This document shows, one piece after another, positions 55,295 to 64,000 of a DNA stretch of 64,000 nucleotides (position 1 is the first letter of the stretch; the number at the start of each line of letters is the position of its first letter). Under the pieces are notes generated by a model. The model did no database searches. It saw only the letters and a program-made list of their open reading frames with translations, and was not told where the DNA came from. The position numbers were made by a program, and so were the translations under genes. This DNA comes from Puccinellia tenuiflora (lineage: Eukaryota; Streptophyta; Magnoliopsida; Poales; Poaceae). The stretch covers positions 124,001-188,000 of the forward strand of contig QRDG01002503.1 of assembly GCA_012064385.1 (NCBI GenBank), read 5' to 3'.

Positions 55295-57347
55295 CTAGCA
55301 TAGTGGCCGCGCATACGCGCGGGCAACATGTTATAATCTTTAGAATCCTAACAATTTATGAATTGTAAATGTTTTGTGAAAAATGCATGAAAATCCACAA
55401 GGCAATGTTATTGTTATCCATTTCAAGGTAATATTATTTACGCATACTTATTTATCCTTTTCTTCCGCCTTCTGTGTTTTATTAGTAAAATTGATTTGGA
55501 TACAGTTTTTAGCATGGAGGAAATGTCGTTATGTTGGCTTAATCGGCCCTCCATAGTGCCACTCGATTTTTTAATAAAAAGCTACTGAATGTGTGATACT
55601 CCTAATAATGGATAAAATATTTTTAATAATTAATGTGGTTAATTATATTATATAATTATTATGTTATTTTTAAATAACTATGATTCATGGAATAATATAA
55701 CCATCATCCTAAGTAATCATGCCGAAGTTTTTCAATCAGCTTTCTCCTTAAAAATTTCCATCTCTATCGTCGTCCATGAATGCCCTTAAATTAAGTATCT
55801 TTGAATAACCAACAGTAAGCTTCTTGAGCTTACCTTGAAGAAACGTTTGTTCCAATCAAGAGTCTTAAGCGTCCTACAAGATAGAGGTTGTGCCCTTTAC
55901 TCCATCTTTGAAGCATTTTCTTGATCTCACCTTGGAGGCATTTTCTTGCAAACAAATTGAGAGTAAGTAATTGAGTAACTCATGATGCAATTAGAAAGAA
56001 ATAAAAAGATAAGAGATTAATATGACACCTAGAGACAATGTACTCAAAAGAAATACCCTTTGTTATGATCAATTCAAACCATGCCTAAGAAAACTATATC
56101 AAAAAATTGATCTATGAACCAATAATAAATTATATGGAATCTGAAGAATGATTAGTAGATATAGAGAGGTTATATGCATGTCCGGGGGCTCTGTTACCAT
56201 CGTGGACGTTGAAGTGTTCACCTAAGCTAGGACCGTGGTGGCTATTAGGCTGATGATTTACCATGTGCAAAGGCATACATCATATTATCTCCTTGCTATA
56301 GAGTATTGAATATCTATGTGGTATGTTTGTGTTGCTGCGTGTGTAGTTCTAGGACAGGCAAGGAAATCTTACTTCATCAAGCTAATTTGAAGAGGGGATA
56401 ACACACATGAAGCTAGCGTTAATTAGTTTCAACTGGTCGCAATACCCTCCTAGAGTGCGTGCGCGTAGGCAACCAAGATATGCATGCTCGATGCATCCTT
56501 GGGCTGGACTATATATCTGAGCCTCGTACCTGCAGGCGGATCAGGACGTAGCTGAAGTCAACGTAGCCGCAAAGGTACTTGTTAGCGCGACGATGCCGTG
56601 TGTCCGTCGTCGGCTGCGCTGTAGTAGACAGCGAGAATGATCCCGTGAGATAGCCTGAGCACTCAGCACTGGATTGATCGATCTGCTCCTATAGAGATAG
56701 AAAGCATTGGGAACAGTAAAACACATCGATTGGTTCAAGAAGATTAAACTTCTAGGGTTTACCTAGAGCCAGATTGGCCAGCGAACGAAATCTGGTGACC
56801 TGGATCGATTTTGGCATCGTGGCAGCGGTGGCGCCACGCCTGCTCTGATCCTCTCCTTTGGCGCCTATGATTTGCTCTTGAAGAGATGGTGCCAAATCGA
56901 GCGACGAAGATCGGATGAGGACGCTATGAAACGGAGGCAATACACGCATACGCGTATACTCTTCTTTTTCTTGCCGATGGATGGATACATGCATGCATGC
57001 TAGATTGGGTTAGGTAAGCATGGATCATTGAACGCATGCATAGAGCAAAGCATCAAGCTTCGAGTCTGCTAGATTAAGCTGCAGCCTCACGCAAGTCATC
57101 GAGGACTCCATGTATGAGAGGCCACACGACGGAGAAAAATAAAAAGGGTATAAGAGACGATGATGAAACGTTATTTTATTATAATAATGGTATTGGTGGG
57201 TAATTATTTTACTTAAATCTAATCCGATGGCTTTGAGACATGTAATCTATCAAATAAATGGTCAGATGTTTCTGATTTTTGTGGGAATTTCTAGAGTATT
57301 TCTCTTTTTTCTGGTGAGCCCGTCATGTACTTTTAATATATAATAGA
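55295..57347 (-). mobile_element. Non-autonomous Helitron, 2,053 bp, both termini present
   Basis: On the minus strand it starts TCTATTATATATTAAAAGTA at 57,347 and ends GCGCGGCCACTATGCTAG at 55,295. The CTAG end fits the CTRR rule, and a hairpin (CCGCGC-GTAT-GCGCGG) lies just before it. The insertion lies between A and T of the host LTR with no duplication: joining the flanks gives CATGTAA-TGAGTTATAAG. No Rep/helicase is present, so it depends on an autonomous relative. It carries exon-like gene fragments (56,530-56,820). Confidence 0.85.
56530..56688 (-). pseudogene. Captured exon fragment inside the Helitron
   Basis: A 159-nt, 53-codon open exon-like block with a canonical acceptor (TTCTATCTCTATAG|GAG) and donor (CTGCAG|GTACG). 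The translation includes CSGYLTGSFSLSTT and NKYLCGYVDFSYVLIRLQ, which I do not recognise. Upstream on the same strand at about 56,764 a likely first-exon end (GGCTCTAG|GTAAACC) follows an ATG-led frame MPKSIQVTRFRSLANLAL. Joining the two in the ATG frame meets a stop, so either the first block is untranslated or the capture is degraded. Confidence 0.5.
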
Positions 57348-58150
57348 TGAGTTATAAGATTGTAGGGGCATAGTGCCTAGTACCTTATGGGAGTGCTGTA
57401 GACTTTGTTGCAACTTGTTATGCTTAATGTTTGATGCTAGGGCCCGAGTGTCATTGATCTCAGATCTGAACATGTTATTTATTCATGATGATATGCATTG
57501 TTTGTTGATCTTACCTGCAAGTTGTATACACATATTGCTGTCCGGAACCCGAGGCCCCAAAGTGACAGAAATTGGGACAACCGGAGGGGATGGTTGTGAT
57601 GTGAGGATCACATGTGTTCACGGATTGTTAATGCTTTGCTCCGGTACTCTATTAAAAGGAGTACCTTAATTACCAGTAGTTTCCCTTGAGGCCCCGCTGC
57701 AAACGGCTGGTAGGACAAAATATGTTGTGCAAGTTTCTCCTTGTGAGCACGTACGACTACTTATGGAACGCATGCCTATGGTTACTTAGTACTCAGTTAC
57801 TTTATTATTATCATCTGCAAATGCCTTGTCTTACTTATTACATGAATCATATCATCCATGCAGCACCCATTCATCCATCCCTGTGCCTACAGTATTTTAA
57901 ACCTGCTGTCTTCTGCAATATTTACTGCTGCCTTTATTTTACTGCTGTCTCTATTTTGCTACTGCTATTACTATAAAACTGTTGCTACTGATCCTTTGTT
58001 GCGAGCAAGTCTATTTACAGGTGCAGCTGAATTGACAACTCAGTTGTTAAGGCTTATAAGTATTCTTTGTCTCCCCTTGTGTCGAACCAATAAATTTGGG
58101 TTATACTACCCTCGAAGACTGTTGCGATCCCCTATACTTGTGGGTTATCA

Positions 58151-59210
58151 GCTTGTCACCTGTTCTACATTTTTTCCACGCTATGCTCGATCATGCATAT
58201 CTTCTTTTATACATCATGTATTAGTCTTATGAGTTATGAGTACCAAAAGTGTGATGATCATCTTGTAAAAATAGAGTGTTGCCCCTACCTGTGAGCATAT
58301 TGAAAAGATTCCAAAGTGGCCACATAAAAGAGTCCAAAAGAGACCAATGAGAGAAAATTTAAAAGAGCCACAGAGGTCACAATTAAAAAAAGAAGAAGAG
58401 AAATATAAAAGAGAGAGGGGGCAGCACTACTATCCTTTATTCCACACTTGTGCTAGTAGCACCTACACTTCATTATAGAGAGTTTTCATGTTTCATTTGT
58501 ATAACTACGTGGGGAATTAACGTTATAGAACTTGGCTTGTATATTCCAAGGATGAGCCTCCTCAAGTGAGCTCTAGGTCTTCATGAGCAAGCAAGTTGGA
58601 TGCACCCCCACTAGTTCCATTGGAGAGCTTTCATACACTTATAGCTCTATGTGCATCCGTTGCATGGCAATCACTACTCCTCATACAGTGTCAACTACAG
58701 GGACTTCCTTCTGTCTTGTGGTTACTTTCTCCACTGTTTGAGCCTTTCTTTTTGACCTTCCAAACCTCCATCATTGTTCTCTTTGCCATAACATCATGGT
58801 GCCAGAGCCACTTCTTACTTGCACTAGTTGAGTAGACTTCGAAACAGTTGATTTGTGAAGTAGATGGATTAGGACACCTGACTTGAGCTTGGCTATTTTC
58901 ATGAATGACTAATTAGATGCTTTGAAGAATGATTGATACTTTACATTGGAGACATAATTCGCAATTCTTCTTTCTAAACCTTATGTATAGTTCCATGTCT
59001 CCAACGCACTTATTCATGAAAAGTTTCTAGCATTTGTTAGCTAGCGTTTGTTAATCATTGTTTGCTTAATGTCAACTATAGAAAATTGTTTTGGATCACC
59101 TAATTCACTTCATGTGCTTTGCATTACTATCTTGATCAAGATTGTGTTGGTTGCATGTCTCATAAAAAATTATTTGTTATCACTTACCTACTCGAGGACG
59201 AGTAGGAGTT
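58151..59210 (+). mobile_element. 3' internal region of a second plus-strand Athila-like element
   Basis: No coding motif. Its last 400 bp, including ACTCGAGGACGAGTAGGAGT, match 62,800-62,980. The upstream part of the element is missing; it abuts the LTR ending at 58,150. Confidence 0.7.
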
Positions 59211-59224
59211 AAGCTTGGGGATGC
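59211..59224 (+). other. Polypurine tract
   Basis: AAGCTTGGGGATGC precedes the LTR start TGATACGTCTC. The same sequence occurs at 62,981-62,994. Confidence 0.82.
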
Positions 59225-60830
59225 TGATACGTCTCAAACGTATCTATAATTTTTGAGTGACCCATGCTAGTTTTGTGATATTATCACATGTTTTTACTGT
59301 CATTTATATCATTTTTATGCATTTTGTCGGACTAACCTATTGACAAGATGTCCAGTGCCAGTTCCCTGTTTTTGCTGTTTTTGTATTTCAGAAAATTTAC
59401 TTCTGGAAATATTCTCGGAATTGGACGAAGATTTACGGAGAATTTTTACTCGACGAAAGGCACCAGAAGACCAAAGGGGAGCCTGAGGGGCCACCCACAG
59501 GGCGCAGGCGGCCTCTTGCCGCGGCCCCCCTAGGACCCGCGGGTGGGGCCCGCCCCTGCTCCAGGGGCACCCCCTCGGCCCCCTCTGACGCCTATAAAAT
59601 CCCTAAAAACCTAAAAACATCGAGGCGGCCATTATTTTCCCGAAACTCGACCCCGACGCACCGTCACCGAAAACCCAAGTTCGGGGTCCAATCTGAAGCT
59701 TATCCCGACACTCTGCCGGAGGGGAGAATGATCCTGGAGGGCTCTTCATCGCCATGCCTTCCTCTGGGATGATTTGTGAGTAGTCTCACCTTGGATTACG
59801 GGTCCATGGCAGTAGCTAGTTGGTAGTCTCTCTCTCTTGTGCTTCATGTCTTATGATCTTGTGAGCTGCCTAACATGATCAAGATCGATTATTGTAATGC
59901 TATGTGATGTGTTTGCTGGGATCCGATTGATTATGAAGTTATGTTCAGATTGTGCATGATTCTTATATGAGTAATTTATGTTCTTGCATGCTCTCCGATG
60001 TGCGTAGTTACTTTGGCCAAGTGATTGTGTGTATCTCCAAGAGAGGGTATTTATGCTAGATAGTGGGTTCATGCCCCCTTTTGTTCTTGGGCACGAGTGA
60101 CAGAAACGTCTAAGGGCGAGGGTGTGCTGTTGCTACTAAGGGTAAAACAGTGGTGATAATGTCTATTTTGATATTAGTATTGCTTACTTCATGCACTTTA
60201 CTTAATGCAATTGTTTATTGCTTACAACTTAATACCGTTGGGTGACAAGCTGGATAGCGATCCCACGGTGGACTTTTTAGACAAAGACGCGGTTAGACTC
60301 AACGGTCTTTGTTCCTTGTCGTGATGCCTCCATAAATATTATCATGTCCTTTTTGTCATAGCTAAATTGGGTTTGTTTCATGATCTTGTCAATTGCCTAG
60401 CTGTAATTCGTTCACCCATCACATGCATATTTTATTTACTAGAGAGACTCCACTAGTGAACCCATGGTCCCGGTCCATCTTTTTACATTGTTTACAACCT
60501 CATTTACTTGCTTTTAATCATCATTACTCCTCTGGTCACTTTTCATATTTCATCTATTTCATCATACAATTAACCACTTTGTGTTCTGCGAGACCAGAGA
60601 GATTGACAACCTCTCCGCCGTTTGGGACAAAGTATTTGGTTGAGTGTGTGCAGGTCCACGTCTGTTGAAGCTATCCCTAAGCACCAGAGATCTTCAACAT
60701 TCACCTCGTTGTTGGTTTCAAAGTCCTACTGGTTCGATAATCCTCGGTTCTTTAAAATAGGGAAAACTGCTACTAGCTACAATTCCGCCTTCGCTTGGGG
60801 CACCACCCAACTTAGCAATATCTACCATCA
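59225..60830 (+). repeat. 3' LTR, about 1,606 bp
   Basis: It starts TGATACGTCTCAAACG and ends AATATCTACCATCA. What follows (60,831 on) reads as interior sequence of another copy. The 3' boundary rests on the CA end and this change of context. Confidence 0.72.
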
Positions 60831-62980
60831 GAGCTACAGAAGTGCCTCAAAAAATTAGATATTTACAGACTGTTCAGTTTTTGACAGATTCTGCTTTTAT
60901 TTTGTATTCGTCTCTTTACTATCGTTAAATGTGATACTCTTGAGGAGGAGTGCCACATTGAGGCTTAGTGAACAGTAGCTAATACCCAATAAAGTTGTTT
61001 GCAATTTGTCTTGAGTTGAACACATGTGCATTTTTAATTTATGAGCACTAACCCTCTAATCAGTTTATGAGAAGTTTTGTGTGAAGGGAGTTTTTAAGTT
61101 CCAAAGGAGAGGATAATGAAGAAATTGAAGATGGATCAGAGCTCAAGCTTGGGGTTGCCCCCATGGCACCCCCTCTGAATATCAAGAACCATCAAGTGTC
61201 AAAGCTTGGGGATGCCCAAGGCATCCCCTCTTCTTCATCGACTATCCCCTCTTTTTATCACTTTACATATTATGTGCTATGCTTGGAGCGTCTTTTTACT
61301 TTCAGTTTTGTTTGTTTGTTTGCTGGTCATATACGTGTTGGATCCTTGCGTTGTTTGTGTAGGAGAGAGACACGCTCCGCTTTTTCATTTGAATACTCCT
61401 TTGCTTGGCTTATATCTTGTTGAGTATTCTTAGCTACTGTTTGTTTGCTAGCAAGCTCTCGCTTTTAGCTTTTATCTTATTTAGAGCTGCTAGTAGTTGT
61501 TGTTAAACTCTCTTGTTCTTCACTTATACTTGTTGGAGAGTTGTTATTGATAAATTGCTTGAATTGTCAAAGTGACAAAATGCTATTCATGTGATATTTG
61601 AATGAAATGAAAGCCTACATAGTATTGTAGATCATTGTGTGGATACTTGATACTTCTCATTTGTTTCGAGATATTAAAAATGAATGCTTAAACTTGCTAG
61701 TTATTTTAGTGGAATTGATTAGTAAAGAAATACTGTTAAAAGCTTGAAACTGTGTGGTGTTTCGTAGTTGTTAATTCATAAAGCTAATCTTTCCATCAAA
61801 AGAATTGTTTGGTCAACAAGGGAGACGGTTTGGAGCTTTCATGGTTATGATTGAATAATGTCTTATGTTACTCTGTTACCGGTTAATGTTAGATGTTTGC
61901 TTCAAATACCTTCTTTGCTAAGCCCAAAAATTCGTACTGAGTGTAGAGTTCACTCGTGCATCCAAATCCCAAAGCAAAACTATCTTGCCAGCTGAGTCCA
62001 CCATATCTACCTATGCATGGTATTTCCTGCCATTCCAAGTAAATTTGTCATGTGCTATCTTTAAAAAATTCAAAATACTCCTTTTTGTGCCTCTGTTTTT
62101 AAGCTCATGAGGGAGCAGTAGAGTGCTAGATATAACTTTTGACGAGGAAGGTCATTTCCCCCCTTTCACCTGGTGTCGATAGATTACGTCTTCACTCGAA
62201 TCAACCCGAGAGCAGCTTAAGCAAAATATAAATATAACTCACCATTCTCCTCCGCGCAATGAAAATCTGAGAAATCAGCTCTAAACATTGGACAGTGCTG
62301 AAACCAAGGAGAAAGAGGAGCGTACTCGCTCCTCCAAAAACCAGCTGCTCTCACAAGTCTAAAAAGCCTTGCTTGTCAAGGGAGACTAGATAGCTTCTCT
62401 GTTGTGAAGTCGTTGATGAAAGCATGCATGTCTCAAAATTGTTTTACTTCTATTTCATAAAAATAAAAAGCTCTAGCACATGACTAATCCTTGATTCCCT
62501 CTACGAAAGGCCTTTCTTTTAATTTTAATGTTGAGTCAGTTTTCCTTCTCCTTCTATCTTCACCAAAGCAAACATCTAGCATTGACCCTAGGTATCATTG
62601 ATCATATTGCATCGTCAGATTAAACATGAATCTTTATATTGACTTTACCGTTGGAAGTTGAAGCTTTTTGCTAAAACTTACATCTTCTTTGTTTTGATTC
62701 TCAAACACTTCTGTCATGGAACTATTACCTTTGAGAATTAATCAAGTATTTGGATCACATTGCTTTCATGTCTTTAACGTAGTATTTATGAAAGGTTTTG
62801 CTGGAATGATTCAACTTGGTTAGTCATTGCTTTCTTGCTATCAACTGTAGACAATTGTTTTGTATCACTTCATTCACATCCTATGTTTTACATTACTATC
62901 TTGATCACGATTGTGTTGGGTGCATGTCTCATCAAAATTTATTTTGTTATCACTTACCTACTCGAGGACGAGTAGGAGTT
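60831..62980 (+). mobile_element. 3' internal region of a third plus-strand Athila-like element
   Basis: The non-coding stretch includes AAGCTTGGGGTTGCCCCCAT and AAGCTTGGGGATGCCCAAGG (61,145-61,220), which resemble polypurine tracts but are not followed by an LTR. Around 62,490 lies the CCCTCTACGAAAGGCC segment shared with other copies. No protein domain is seen. Confidence 0.7.
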
Positions 62981-62994
62981 AAGCTTGGGGATGC

Positions 62995-64000
62995 TGATAC
63001 GTGTCAAACGTATCTATAATTTTTGATTGATCCATGGTAGTTTTGTGATGTTGTCACATGTTTCTACTATCATATTACATCATTTTTATGCATTTTGATG
63101 GACTAACCTATTGACAAGATGCCTAGTGCCAGTTTCCTATTTTTGCTGTTTTTGTATTTCAGAAAATTTACTTCTGTAAATATTCTCGGAACTGGACGAA
63201 AATTTACGGAGAATTTTTACTCGACGGAAGACACCAGGACACCAAAGGAGAGCCTGGGGGCCACCCACAGGCCGGGGGCGCCCCCTGGCGCGGCCCCAGG
63301 GCCACCCGCAGGTAGGACCCGCCCCTGCCCGTGGGGCATCCCCTCGTGCCCCTCCGATGCCTATAAACTCCCATTAAACCTAAAAACGTCGAGGCGGCCA
63401 TTATTTTCTAGAGAAGTCACCCCGACGCGCCGTCATCGCAAACCCTAGTTCGGGGTGAATCTGAAGCAGATCCCGGCACCCTGTCGGAGGGGAGATCAAT
63501 CCCGGAGGGCTCTTCATCGCCATGCCTTCCTTTGGGATGATTTGTGAGTAGTTCCACCTTGGACCATGGGTCCATGGCAGTAGCTAGTTGGTAGTCTCTC
63601 TCTCTCTTGTGCCCCATGTCTTATGATCTTGTGAGCTGCCTAACATGATCAAGATCGATTATTGTAATGCTATGTGATGTGTTTGCTGGGATCCGATGGA
63701 TTATAAAGTTATGATCAGATTGTGCATGATTATTATATGTTGATTTATGTTCTTGCATGCTCTCCGATGTGCGTAGTTACTTTGGCCAAGTGATTGTGTG
63801 TATCTCCAAGAGGGAGTATTTATGCTAGATAATGGGTTCATGCCCCCTTTTGTTCCTAGGCACGATTGACAGAAACGTCTAAGGTCAAGGGTGTGCTGTT
63901 GCTACTAAGGGTAAAACTCCACTAGTGAACCCATGGCCCCCGGTCCATCTTTTTACATTGATTGCAATCTTTATTCATCACTTTTCATCATCATTACTCC
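62995..64000 (+). repeat. LTR running off the window, with a 300-bp internal deletion
   Basis: It starts TGATACGTGTCAAACG after AAGCTTGGGGATGC and aligns with 59,225 onward. At 63,917 it jumps to sequence equivalent to 60,449, so 300 bp present in the other LTR (60,149-60,448) are missing. Both edges share AC. Confidence 0.82.

Larger units (their letters stand above)
54701..58150 (+). repeat. 3' LTR of the plus-strand Athila-like element, split by a Helitron
   Basis: It starts TGATACGTCGAAAACG and ends CTATACTTGTGGGTTATCA. Without the 2,053-bp insert it is 1,397 bp, similar to the related LTR at 27,987-29,494 (1,508 bp). Confidence 0.82.

Noticed and set aside
61145..61220. Two AAGCTTGGGG tracts that might mark further LTR starts
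   Set aside because: Neither is followed by TGATACG or another LTR start. Such phrases recur in the interior of this family.

Overview
This window looks like intergenic DNA from a large-genome grass, most likely a Pooideae/Triticeae-type or oat-type cereal. I infer this from nested LTR retrotransposons of Copia (SIRE-like), Gypsy (Athila-, Tat- and chromovirus-like) and Cassandra type, a CACTA element with a TNP2-like transposase, an L1-type LINE and a Helitron. Species and family names were not searched; lineage calls rest on motifs.

I recognise one host gene: a three-exon minus-strand gene at 9,983-11,227. It encodes a 328-residue type II membrane glycosyltransferase of the plant nucleotide-diphospho-sugar transferase family (At4g15970-like). 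It sits in a roughly 2 kb low-repeat island between a TIR element (about 237-9,743) and a LINE 3' end (about 11,741).

Layout. About 237-9,743: a small element with ~130-140 bp inverted arms, split by a solo LTR (402-8,864, TSD ACCTC), itself split by a young non-autonomous LTR element (3,481-7,991, TSD GCAGG) full of tandem repeats. 9,983-11,227: the gene. About 11,741-27,986: a LINE split by an LTR element (11,887-26,863, TSD ATCAA), which is split by a 10.9 kb gag-only retrotransposon (13,856-24,723, TSD CTTGG) and a solo LTR (25,015-26,326, TSD TCCTT). 27,987-35,525: two broken Athila-like elements in opposite orientation. 35,533-36,123: a Cassandra TRIM with 5S rRNA-derived sequence, next to a short-bodied chromovirus-like element (36,124 to about 38,465). 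About 38,463-42,360: a CACTA element with a broken transposase. 42,361 to about 49,020: a Tat-lineage Gypsy pol split by a solo LTR (44,367-48,308, TSD CTTCT). About 49,860-52,281: another LTR. 52,282-64,000: Athila-like 3' ends, one of whose LTRs holds a 2,053 bp Helitron (55,295-57,347) carrying an exon-like gene fragment.

The nesting order agrees with LTR divergence counted by eye: about 7% between the LTRs of the outer element at 11,887/26,496, but about 1% between the LTRs of the element inside it. None of the transposon proteins is clearly intact apart from the 782-residue gag. The most interesting observations are the gag-only element, PPT-like motifs repeated through a non-autonomous element, the Helitron with a captured exon, and a GAT microsatellite exactly where a transposase loses its frame.
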